A program made the translations under genes and the position numbers. A stretch of DNA of 64,000 nucleotides from Aquibacillus albus (GTDB taxonomy: Bacteria; Bacillota; Bacilli; Bacillales; Amphibacillaceae): contig NZ_JAFBDR010000023.1 of NCBI RefSeq assembly GCF_016908325.1, positions 1 to 64,000 on the forward strand. The letters are read 5' to 3'. Below the pieces are notes generated by a model. It was given only the letters and a program-made list of their open reading frames with translations, was not told the DNA's origin and made no database searches. Of this stretch, positions 53,203 to 63,600 are shown piece by piece; within the stretch, counting starts at the first letter, position 1, and each line of letters starts with the position of its first letter.

Positions 53203-56118
53203 ATGGTTACAAAGATTGATTCCAAAAAATTAATTGCGCCAGGAGCAAGAGTTGAAGTCCGTGGGGAAGAATGGATTGTAAAAAAAGTAAATGCCATACA
53301 AGGTGGGCATAGCTACAAGGTAATAGGTGTATCTGAATTAGTGAGAAACCATGAAGCAATATTTCTAGATACCCTGGATGAAGTAATTGAAATTAGACCC
53401 GAAGATACTGAATTTGTATTTGATGATACAGAAAAATATAGAAAAAGTAGATTATATATAGAAGCACTTCTTAGAAAAACTCCACCGATTGATAACAAGC
53501 TATATACAGGTTATAGGGGAGCATTTGACCTTTCAGAGTTCCAGTTAAAACCAGCTTCCATGGCATTAGAAAACCTTCGTCCAAGAGTATTAATAGCAGA
53601 TGCTGTTGGGCTTGGTAAAACAATTGAAGTGGGGATACTATTATCAGAACTTATCAAACGGGGGCGTGGAGATCGTATCCTTGTTGTTACAATGAAATCT
53701 ATGTTAAGTCAATTTCAACAAGAGATGTGGGCCCGTTTTACAATTCCATTGGTAAGGCTAGATTCTGTAGGACTTCAGAAAGTGCGTTCAAAAATACCAA
53801 GTAACAAAAATCCTTTTAACTTTTATAATAAAGCAATTATTTCCGTTGATACACTTAAAAATGATAGTCAATATCGAACGTTTTTAGAACAGTCCCACTG
53901 GGATGCTATTGTTATTGATGAATGTCATAACGTTGCGAATGCGAATACACAAAGAAATCGTTTAGCGAGTTTATTGGCTAGAACCTGTGACTCACTAATA
54001 TTAACAAGTGCAACGCCTCATAATGGTAAACCTCAGTCATTTGCTCAGCTAATCAATATGATTGAACCAACAGCAATCGCAGATGAAGAGGATTATACAC
54101 ATGAAGAGATTGAAGGATTGTTTACTCGTCGTTTTAAGAAAGACATCGAGCATGAAGTGGGAGATCAATTCAGTGACCGCCAACTACATGTCGAATCAAT
54201 GAAAGCAACTAGAGAAGAAGAGCGGTTATTAAAATATATCCACAGTTTACGCTTTAATACTTTAGATGGTAAAAAGTCAAAACAATTATCAATCCCCGGA
54301 TTAACAGGAATTAGGGGAACAAAGGATACTTTATTTAAAAATACATTGTTCAAGGCTTTCTTGTCTAGTCCAGCTGCCTGTTTACATACTGTTCAACAAC
54401 GTATTAATAAACTAGAAAAGAGAATGGAAGAAGAACCACAAACGGAAGAAGTACTAGGTGAAGATTTAAATAAACTACAACATGCTGAAGATTTAGTCCT
54501 GAGAATCACGGATGAAACTTTTAGTAAGTTTGATAAATTCAAGTCATTGTTAAAAGAGTTGAAGTGGAATGGGAAGAAAAACTCCCCTAGAATCATACTC
54601 TTTTCTGAAAGGATTCAAACATTAGAGTTTCTTTCAGAGAAAATAAGAGAAGAGTTTAACGTTGATGAGGATGTTGTTCGTGTGTTTCACGCAGGGTTAT
54701 CAGATGTGGAACAACAAGAAGTTGTGGAAAGCTTTGGTAAGGAAAATGCTCCAGTTCGATTATTGTTAGCTACCGATGTTGCATCTGAGGGTGTTAACTT
54801 ACACTACTACTGTAATCATCTAGTGCATTTTGATATTCCGTGGTCACTTATAACTCTCGAACAACGTAACGGTCGTATTGATCGATATGGTCAACATAAG
54901 ACACCTCATATATATTATTTATTAACAAAGTCTGATGATGATGAAATAAAGGGCGATTTTAGAATCTTAGATAAGTTAATTGAAAAGGAAAATGAGGCTC
55001 ATAAAAACCTTGGAGACTCTGCAACAATTATGAATTTGTTTGATCCTGAGAAAGAGGAAGAGCACATTGAAAAAGAACTTGCAGAAGGTAAGTCTCCAGA
55101 TGAAATTCTACCTTCTTTAGACGATTTGGATATGGATAAAATGCTTAGTGAAATGGACCAGATGTTAAACAAAGCAGAAACTCCTAAAAGTGAAGAATAT
55201 AAAAAGAGTACACCTTATCAATGGATGGATGACTATGCATTTATGAAGCAAAGCTTACAAGTAGTACTTGATGAAGGCATAAATCAGAGAGATCAAATCG
55301 AATTTCTTGAGGATAATGAATCAATTGTGTGGTTCGCACCGGATGATGTTAAACATGTACTCACACATATGCCGAATGAAGCTGTTCCCAAAAATAAAGA
55401 GTTCCACTTTACTACAAATAGAGATAGTATTCAAAAGGCAATTTCAGAAGCTCGTAAAAACCAGGGGAAATGGCCTGATAAACAACTTCTATGGGAACAA
55501 CACCCTTTGTTCGCTTATCTAATTGAAAGAGTTATTGTTAAATACGATAAAAATGAGGCTCCAATTATTCAGTTGCCAACAATCAAACGTAATCAGGTTA
55601 TTTACTTTATTCAAGGAGTTTTGTTTAATAAACGAGCACAACCTGTCATTTCTCAATGGTTTGGCATTGAAGTTAATGGAGTGTCTCAAGAAGAAAGTAA
55701 GGTACATACTTTTGATGAACTCGAGGAGAAGCTTGGTATCAGTTCGGAAATATATAATCCTGGTGAATTTGAATATGACGTTTCCTTGCTTCATGATGAA
55801 AAAATAAATGCTATAAACACTGCTAAAGAGTATTTAAGCAAATTACGGGAACAACGTGGAAAATCCCTTATGCAAGATATAACAGATGATTTAAGAAAGC
55901 TTAAAAAGTGGAGAGATAAAAAGGTAGAGATCATAGAAAAGGAAGAAAGAGAGAAATCTGCTCGTGGAACAATCCCTAAACACATTGCTGCAAAACTAGA
56001 GCATGAACGGAAAACGGTTGAAGAGTTATATAAAAATCGGAGAGAGTGGATTAATAAAACTATGGCAACCGACGAAAGACCGTTCCTACGAATAGCAGCT
56101 GTATTTGTTGGTAAATAA
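53203..56118 (+). CDS. DrmD-like SNF2-type helicase
   Basis: A 971-residue SF2 helicase. Walker A is DAVGLGKTIE (near 135), DECH box IVIDECHN (near 238), then LTSATPHNG (near 270), and C-terminal motifs include LLATDVASEGVNLHY and EQRNGRIDRYGQ (near 565). The N-terminus (PGARVEVRGEEWIVKKVN) and VIGVSELVRNHEAIFL match what I know of DISARM DrmD. A C-terminal 300-residue extension follows. GAGGGTGAG precedes the ATG; the gene is 12 nt from the methylase gene. In DISARM class 1, DrmD precedes DrmMI, as here. Confidence 0.85.
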   Translation: MVTKIDSKKLIAPGARVEVRGEEWIVKKVNAIQGGHSYKVIGVSELVRNHEAIFLDTLDEVIEIRPEDTEFVFDDTEKYRKSRLYIEALLRKTPPIDNKLYTGYRGAFDLSEFQLKPASMALENLRPRVLIADAVGLGKTIEVGILLSELIKRGRGDRILVVTMKSMLSQFQQEMWARFTIPLVRLDSVGLQKVRSKIPSNKNPFNFYNKAIISVDTLKNDSQYRTFLEQSHWDAIVIDECHNVANANTQRNRLASLLARTCDSLILTSATPHNGKPQSFAQLINMIEPTAIADEEDYTHEEIEGLFTRRFKKDIEHEVGDQFSDRQLHVESMKATREEERLLKYIHSLRFNTLDGKKSKQLSIPGLTGIRGTKDTLFKNTLFKAFLSSPAACLHTVQQRINKLEKRMEEEPQTEEVLGEDLNKLQHAEDLVLRITDETFSKFDKFKSLLKELKWNGKKNSPRIILFSERIQTLEFLSEKIREEFNVDEDVVRVFHAGLSDVEQQEVVESFGKENAPVRLLLATDVASEGVNLHYYCNHLVHFDIPWSLITLEQRNGRIDRYGQHKTPHIYYLLTKSDDDEIKGDFRILDKLIEKENEAHKNLGDSATIMNLFDPEKEEEHIEKELAEGKSPDEILPSLDDLDMDKMLSEMDQMLNKAETPKSEEYKKSTPYQWMDDYAFMKQSLQVVLDEGINQRDQIEFLEDNESIVWFAPDDVKHVLTHMPNEAVPKNKEFHFTTNRDSIQKAISEARKNQGKWPDKQLLWEQHPLFAYLIERVIVKYDKNEAPIIQLPTIKRNQVIYFIQGVLFNKRAQPVISQWFGIEVNGVSQEESKVHTFDELEEKLGISSEIYNPGEFEYDVSLLHDEKINAINTAKEYLSKLREQRGKSLMQDITDDLRKLKKWRDKKVEIIEKEEREKSARGTIPKHIAAKLEHERKTVEELYKNRREWINKTMATDERPFLRIAAVFVGK

Positions 56119-56129
56119 GGAGTGAGAAT

Positions 56130-59100
56130 ATGGCAATAGATTTAACTGGGATTTCAAATGTTAATGAATTTTACAGTCATCATTATTTAGATTCTTTGTT
56201 AGAAGGGGATTTAAAAGGCTTATATAGAAAGTGGAAAGAAACCGATGATCGTTCACCTTATGAAAAATTATCAGGTATAGCAAATAAATATTTTAAAGCA
56301 AAAACAGATGCATTTAATGAAAAGAAACCTGAAGATCGTGTTGAAATAACTCGCAAACTTCATATTAAATTCCTCGAAGCCTTAGGATACGAGGTTAATC
56401 AAGTGATTAAGTATTCTGAAGGAGGTCAAGCAATACCTGTAATAACAAGTGAGAAGCGAGACGGAAACGAGTATTTATGGGTACTAGAAACAATATTTTG
56501 GTCAGATGATACATCTGTGTTCGAACTACCTTTAGTCTTGGAAAATAATGAAGATGAGGTTTCTTGGTTTGATGATTCAATTGATATGGCAATTCAAGAT
56601 ATATTTCGTTTGGACGAACCTCCAAGATGGCTGGTTTTATTAGCGGCACAAAAGGCCTATTTAATTGACCGCAATAAATGGGGACAGGGTAAGTATCTAT
56701 TATTTGATTTAGACGAACTGTTTGGACGGAAACAAGCTGAGACACTCAAAGCTACTGCTGCTCTTCTTTCCAAGGATGCATTAGCACCTGAAGAAGGAAA
56801 TGTTCTGCATGACGAACTAGATGAAAATTCTCATAAACATGCTTTTTCTGTTTCAGAAGATCTTAAGTATGGTATTCGACGTGCAGTGGAGTTAATTGGT
56901 AATGAATTTATCTATTATCGTTCAAAGATCTCGAAACAAAAGGTTTATGGTGATGAAGAACTAGCGGATAAGCTAACCAAAGAAAGTTTATCTTATCTTT
57001 ACCGATTACTATTTCTTTTTTACGCAGAGTCCCGTAGTGAGGAATTGAATGTTGTCCCAATGAAAAGTGAAGAATATCGCTTGGGGTATAGCTTAGAAAC
57101 ATTGAGAGAGTTGGAGCAAGTACCACTAACTACAGAAGCTTCTAGGGAAGGCTATTTTTTGCATGAAAGTCTAACAACACTATTTAAGATAGTCAATGAT
57201 GGATTCGGATATGATGATCAGTTTGAAATGGATTATGAAAGTGGGAATTATGTAGATTTTGGTTTTAATATTGATGGATTACAAAGTCCGTTATTTAACA
57301 CAAAGGAAACACCCTTACTTTCTTCGGTGAAATTTCGTAACTTTGTATTACAGGAAGTCATTCAATTGCTTTCTTTATCCAAGGAAGGAAATAAACAAAG
57401 AGGAAGAATTAGTTATGCTCAGTTAGGAATTAACCAATTAGGAGCAGTTTATGAAGGGTTACTTTCGTACTCAGGTTTTTTTGCACAAGAAACTTTATAT
57501 GAAGTGAAGCCAGCAAATGTCAGTAGTACAGATGAAACTGGTCAGTCCTATTTTGTACCTGGATCAGATATTGAGCAATACAAAGAAGATGAATTTGTTT
57601 TATTTAAGGATGAAGATGGGGTGAAAAGACGGAAAAAATATGAAAGAGGAAGTTTTATATTTAGATTAGCTGGAAGAGATAGAGAAAAGTCCGCAAGTTA
57701 TTATACTCCTGAGGTGCTTACCAGAACCTTAGTAAGGCAAAGTTTGTCAGAACTTCTGAAAGGTAAAAATGCTGATGAAATTTTAGGGTTAACCATTTGT
57801 GAACCTGCTATGGGAAGTGGTGCATTTTTAAATGAATCAATTAATCAGTTGGCTGATGCTTATCTTGAAAGAAAGCAAATAGAGTTGGGGAAGGAAATTC
57901 ATACTGATGATTATATCCATCAAAAACAGAAAGTTAAATCTTATATAGCAACTAATAACATTTATGGAGTTGATTTAAATCCAACAGCTACTGAATTAGC
58001 AAAGGTATCACTTTGGTTAAATACTATATATAATGGCTCAAATACTCCTTGGTTTGCTAACAGACTTTCTGTAGGAAATAGCTTAATTGGGATTAAAAAA
58101 GCAGTGTATTTTGAAGACGATATAATATCCGATAAATGGAAGAATAAACTGCCAAAAAAAATCTCTTTAAAACAGAATAGAAAAAATGATACTATTTATC
58201 ATTTTTTGTTACCTAATAAGAATATGGTCCAATATGAAAATGATAGTATAATTAAAGATATTGCACCAGAAAATGTAAAAAATATTAGGAAATGGAAAGA
58301 AAATTTTAATCGCGAGTTTGATTTAAGTGAAATTAAAAGTTTACGGGAAATATCTAATAGAATAGATGATTTGTGGAATAGACATTACCGAAATGAACAA
58401 AGGGTTAGTAAATTAACTAGAGATAATATAGTTATTTGGGGTAGTGATGAAGAGCATAATGAAGAGAAGAAACTAAATATAGAACAAAAAGATAGTCTTT
58501 GGAATTCCAATAGGAATTCTGAACACTCTCCTTATAATGCGTTAAAGTTAGTAATGGATTATTGGTGTGCACTTTGGTTTTGGCCCATTGAAAAAACATC
58601 TTTACTCCCAACAAGAGATGAGTTTTTGTTAGAAATATCAACAATCTTAGATTCTGCCGAAGGATTTGGACCTAGTCTTAAACAAATCTTAAGTGCTACT
58701 GAGAGATTAGGTATTGTGGCAGAATTAAGTGAAAAATTACACTTTTTCCATTATGAACTAGAGTTTACATCAGTGTTTATTAAAGGTGGTTTTGACCTTA
58801 TTATTGGTAATCCCCCATGGGGGCAAATTAAATGGGAAAGTGATTTAGTATTATCAGACTTTAACCCATTATTATCAATAAGAAAAAATTTACCACGACA
58901 GGAGAAAAAAGAAATATATGATTTGTTATTGAAAGAAAAGAAAGATATTTATTTTAGTGAATTTGAATATATGAATGGATTATTATCTTTCTTACAGCAT
59001 GGTTCATTATTACATGAAATGAAAAAATTGAAACCTAACTATTATAAACCATTTATTTTCCAAGGCTTTCATTTTATGTCAGAAAAGGGTATTCAAGGTC

Positions 59101-60605
59101 TAGTGCATGGAAAAGGGATATATGATGAAAATAAAGCAGGAGATGCTCGGAAATTTCTCTATAAAAAGTTAATATATAGGTTTCAATTTTGGAATCAGCT
59201 AAAATTATTTGACATTGGAAATGCACGTCCATATTTCCTATCCATATTTAGAAATGAAACGAAAAGAAATATTTCTTTCTATTCAATATCTAATTTATTT
59301 CATCCCAAAACTATTGAAGAGAGTCTGAAACATAAAGAGAAAAATGATGTACCTGGTCTTAAAGATGAACAAAATAACTGGGAATTACGTGGCCATAAGG
59401 ATAGAATTATTAAAATTAATGATGAGAGTTTGAAAGTTATAAGAGATATTTATGAAAAGGAAAATGATGACTATCAAACTGTGTATTTTCCAGAGATTCA
59501 TGCAAAACAACTATTAAAAATATCAGAGAGGATAGCGGGTGTTGATTCATTTAATGAAAGGTTTGTAGCCAAATCTGCGTCTCAGTTATTATCAATGAAA
59601 AATTCTATAGATTCTGGTTTTGTAATTCGGAAAGATGCTCATCCGAGAACACTTGATAAAATGTTTATTCAAGGTCCGCAAATCTCATTGTGTAATATGT
59701 ATTTTCAAGAGCCTAGAGTTAACTGTAAGAACTTCAGGGACTATGAAAAGATTAGAATAGAAGATGTAGATGATGAGTTTATACCAAGGTGTACCTATTG
59801 GATAAATGATATTACTGTTCTTAATGAACAACAATGGAATCATCTAAGTGGTTTCAGGATAGCGCATAGAAAAATGGTTGACTTAATGTCTGAGAGAACA
59901 TTAATGGGAGCAATTATACCGCCACATGTTGCTCATAGTGACTCAATAAATAGTATTCAATACAATAACGAATATGATTTAGTTTTAGTAGCAGGGTATT
60001 TTTCCAGCATTGTTTATGATTCATTTATTAGACAATTAGGTAAAACTAATTTAAGACTAAATATATTTAATTATGTTCCATCACCGAAAAAAAATGAAAA
60101 ATTGGAGCAATGTATAATAAATAGATCATTGCTGTTAAATTGTGTGACTAAGTATTTTTCACCTCTTTTTGATAGTCTATTTGATCCCAAAGGGGATTCA
60201 TGGGCTAGGTCAGATTTACGATTAAAAGATTCTTTTAAAGGAGAAAGGAAATGGTCCAAAAACAAAATTCTATTAAATGACTATGAAAGAAGACAGGCTT
60301 TATTAGAAATAGACGTTTTAGCAGCATTAAGCCTGGATATAAAGGTCGATGAGCTAGTAGTAATGTATAATTCTCAGTTTCCAGTTTTGAAACAGTATGA
60401 AAATAAAAACTATTATGATCAGTTTGGAAGATTGGTACCTAATAATGTGGTGAAGTATTATACAAATAATTTTGGTACTGTTAGTCATAATGATTCGAAT
60501 TTAGAGGGCTATAAGCTACCGTTTGAGCAATGTGACCGTGAAGCTGATATGCGTCAAGCATATGAACATTTCTCAAAAATAGCTAAAGGGGAGGTTAATG
60601 TATGA
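56130..60605 (+). CDS. Eco57I/PglX-like adenine DNA methyltransferase (DrmMI-like)
   Basis: A 1491-residue modification enzyme. SAM-binding motif I is EPAMGSGAFLNES (near 556), and the catalytic N6-adenine motif IV is IIGNPPWGQ (near 893). SASYYTPEVLTRTLVRQ sits before motif I, as in Eco57I/PglX proteins. The 500-residue N-terminal part and the C-terminal recognition domain are much longer than in simple methylases. It probably marks the host DNA so that the operon's helicases ignore it. AAGGAGTGAG precedes the ATG. The stop overlaps the next ATG by 4 nt. Confidence 0.87.
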   Translation: MAIDLTGISNVNEFYSHHYLDSLLEGDLKGLYRKWKETDDRSPYEKLSGIANKYFKAKTDAFNEKKPEDRVEITRKLHIKFLEALGYEVNQVIKYSEGGQAIPVITSEKRDGNEYLWVLETIFWSDDTSVFELPLVLENNEDEVSWFDDSIDMAIQDIFRLDEPPRWLVLLAAQKAYLIDRNKWGQGKYLLFDLDELFGRKQAETLKATAALLSKDALAPEEGNVLHDELDENSHKHAFSVSEDLKYGIRRAVELIGNEFIYYRSKISKQKVYGDEELADKLTKESLSYLYRLLFLFYAESRSEELNVVPMKSEEYRLGYSLETLRELEQVPLTTEASREGYFLHESLTTLFKIVNDGFGYDDQFEMDYESGNYVDFGFNIDGLQSPLFNTKETPLLSSVKFRNFVLQEVIQLLSLSKEGNKQRGRISYAQLGINQLGAVYEGLLSYSGFFAQETLYEVKPANVSSTDETGQSYFVPGSDIEQYKEDEFVLFKDEDGVKRRKKYERGSFIFRLAGRDREKSASYYTPEVLTRTLVRQSLSELLKGKNADEILGLTICEPAMGSGAFLNESINQLADAYLERKQIELGKEIHTDDYIHQKQKVKSYIATNNIYGVDLNPTATELAKVSLWLNTIYNGSNTPWFANRLSVGNSLIGIKKAVYFEDDIISDKWKNKLPKKISLKQNRKNDTIYHFLLPNKNMVQYENDSIIKDIAPENVKNIRKWKENFNREFDLSEIKSLREISNRIDDLWNRHYRNEQRVSKLTRDNIVIWGSDEEHNEEKKLNIEQKDSLWNSNRNSEHSPYNALKLVMDYWCALWFWPIEKTSLLPTRDEFLLEISTILDSAEGFGPSLKQILSATERLGIVAELSEKLHFFHYELEFTSVFIKGGFDLIIGNPPWGQIKWESDLVLSDFNPLLSIRKNLPRQEKKEIYDLLLKEKKDIYFSEFEYMNGLLSFLQHGSLLHEMKKLKPNYYKPFIFQGFHFMSEKGIQGLVHGKGIYDENKAGDARKFLYKKLIYRFQFWNQLKLFDIGNARPYFLSIFRNETKRNISFYSISNLFHPKTIEESLKHKEKNDVPGLKDEQNNWELRGHKDRIIKINDESLKVIRDIYEKENDDYQTVYFPEIHAKQLLKISERIAGVDSFNERFVAKSASQLLSMKNSIDSGFVIRKDAHPRTLDKMFIQGPQISLCNMYFQEPRVNCKNFRDYEKIRIEDVDDEFIPRCTYWINDITVLNEQQWNHLSGFRIAHRKMVDLMSERTLMGAIIPPHVAHSDSINSIQYNNEYDLVLVAGYFSSIVYDSFIRQLGKTNLRLNIFNYVPSPKKNEKLEQCIINRSLLLNCVTKYFSPLFDSLFDPKGDSWARSDLRLKDSFKGERKWSKNKILLNDYERRQALLEIDVLAALSLDIKVDELVVMYNSQFPVLKQYENKNYYDQFGRLVPNNVVKYYTNNFGTVSHNDSNLEGYKLPFEQCDREADMRQAYEHFSKIAKGEVNV

Positions 60606-63600
60606 TTCCATCTATTCTTGCTAGTGAAGTAAAAAGAACGGTTTTAGATTATTTGGATACTACCTTTAGCTTTCAAGATGATTCTTTATCAGAACATCTT
60701 AAAGATTTCTTATTAAATTCAGATGAAAAAATGTTTAAGGGACCTTATGTTTCAGTAAGGCTCCCTTACCGTAAAGCTGAGGAAGGTAAAAAGAACTTAA
60801 CTATTTTTCCCCCTTTTACACCATATGTACATCAATTACGATCATTTGATAGGTTGTCTAGTCAAAACCAACAGCCTAAACCAACTCTAGTCACAACAGG
60901 TACAGGATCAGGTAAGACGGAGTGTTTCTCATATCCAATTTTAGATTATTGTTATCACCAACGTGAAGCCGGAATAAAGGCAATAGTTTTGTATCCGATG
61001 AATGCTTTGGCGTCCGACCAAGCTAAACGGTTAGCAGAAATGATTCATAATGACCAGGAGAATCTGGGTCATATTCGTGTTGGAATGTATGTAGGTGGAA
61101 ACGGTATATATAAACAGATGGGTAAAGACCATGTTATTGATGATCGTGATACACTTCGTAAAAATCCACCAGATATATTATTAACCAACTACAAAATGTT
61201 GGATTATTTGCTTATCCGACCTGAGGATCGTCAATTATGGCAAAACAACGAAGAGGACATGCTTAAGTATTTAGTGTTAGATGAGTTACATACTTATGAT
61301 GGAGCTCAAGGTTCTGATGTTGCTAATTTGATTCGAAGACTGAAAGCACGCCTTAATATTGATACTGGAAAGGTAGCAATGGTTGGTACATCAGCTACAA
61401 TCGCTAGTGAGGATGAAAATTCTATTAAATCCTTAACAGACTTTGCAAGTGATATCTTTGGAGAAGAATTTAATAAAGATAGCTTTATTTTGGAAGATAG
61501 AATTGAATTAGATGATTTCTTGGATTATGAACCAAAATACTATGAGTTACCTAATGACTTAGATAAATTAACTCATGATGTAGGTGAGTCTCAGGACAGC
61601 TTTATTCGTTCACAGATGAAAGCTTGGTTTGGTAAAGAACAAATGACTACCATCGAGTTAGGGACTGAACTAAAACAGCATAGATTTCTTGAATCGATGT
61701 TGTCTTCTTTTCATAATGAAATAATAGAAATTGATGAACTTATTAATAAGCTCTCTAAGAGAGATCCAGACTTTGCATCAAAATCCAACGATCGTCAACA
61801 GGAAATAATTCACTCGTTCATTACGCTTATATCTTCAGCTAGGTTATTGGATGGGGATAGGATGATCCCATTCCTACAAGTACAAGTTCAAATTTGGATA
61901 CGTGAAATGCGACGCTTGTTACGCAAGATAAGTAACAAGCCTGAGTTTTACTGGAAAGATGGGAATAAGCCAATAGATAAAGTGGGCTTACCAATGTATT
62001 ATTGCAGGGAATGCGGACATTCTGGATGGTTAACATACCCAATTGATGGTAGCGGCCCTCTACAAAAGGATTCAACATCAATATATAATAGGTTTTTCGA
62101 TAAAAGTCGGTTTATCAGTTACATTTATATAGATGATGGTGAAGACATTTATGTAGGCGATCAGCAGCAGATGACTGAAAAGGCATTTCTTAATCCTAAG
62201 GATTTGTCTATTCAAGCTGAGCAAAATAGAGTTGGAAATTATGTTCCTGTTGTTATAAGGGAAGCTAAGGTAACAAACACAAAGCCACCAAAGGATAGAC
62301 ATTGTTGTCCTAAGTGTGATGCTGAAGATTCAGTTATTATCGCGGGTTCCCAAGCTGCTAGTCTAGCTTCAGTTGCAATTAGTCATTTGTACACTTCACC
62401 ATTCAATGAAGATAAAAAGTTACTGGTATTTACGGATTCTGTTCAGGATGCATCGCACCGCGCAAGCTTTTTTGAAAATAGAACATATCGTTTTAACTTC
62501 CGTACTGCTTTACAAACAGCGGTAGAATCTTTAAATGGGCCAATGACTTTAGTGGAACTACCAAATCATTTTTATAACTTTTGGATGAATCGCTTTTTAA
62601 AAGATAATGACATCAAGAACCCAGTTCAACATTTTACTGCTACGTTTTTGCCACCGGACTTAAAAGAAGAGCCAGTTTATAAAAAGTTCATAAAAAGTAA
62701 GACTGAACTTCTTCCTGATGAATTGGAAGTAATTTTAAGAAGACGGTTGTCATGGGAAATAACGATGGAATATGGTTTTAGTGCTAGAATCGGTAGAACA
62801 CTAGACAAAGTGAGAAGTTCTATTGTTTATTTTGATCCAACTAAAATAGATGATATTTCCGATAAGTTCACAACACTTTTATCTGGTGATTATGGCCACG
62901 TATCTGATCTTGGTGAGGAGAAGATAAAACAATTTGTTTTAGGTCTTCTAACGAGGGTGAAATTTAGAGGCGGTATAGAACATGAATTTTTATCTCATTA
63001 TCGTAATGACCAGAAGGGGAATACATTTTTATTAAGAAAAGAAAGAAACAAATATATGTCACCGATTGGTGGAGCTGTGCCACACTTTTTAACAGACGAT
63101 AAAAATAGTAAGAATTTTGATTCGATTGTTACTGGAGGAAACCGAAATTCATGGGCTGTTGATTGGATGGGGCGAAGCCTATCACACAAACTTTCTATTC
63201 AAGATATGAACAAATTATATGTTCAATTTGTGGAGTATGCAAGAGAAGCTGGAATATTGGACAAAGTGACACGAGGCAATATTTCTAACTACGGTATAAG
63301 ACCAGAATCCCTTTATATCACTACTGAAACCAAAGGCATCATTTGTGATAAATGTGGTTATCGTTTAACAATTGCAGATGATGAGCAATCTACATGGATT
63401 GGTGCAACTTGCCGCCGTTATCAGTGTAGAGGGCATTATGTTATAGATACTGATGAACGACAAAGCTTTTACCGTAACCTTTATTCAAAAGGTCATATAC
63501 AAAGAATATACACTGAAGAGCATACTGGACTACTTGAAAGGTCAAAAAGAGAAGAAGTTGAACACTTGTTTAAGTCGAAACAGGGTGAGACATATGCTGA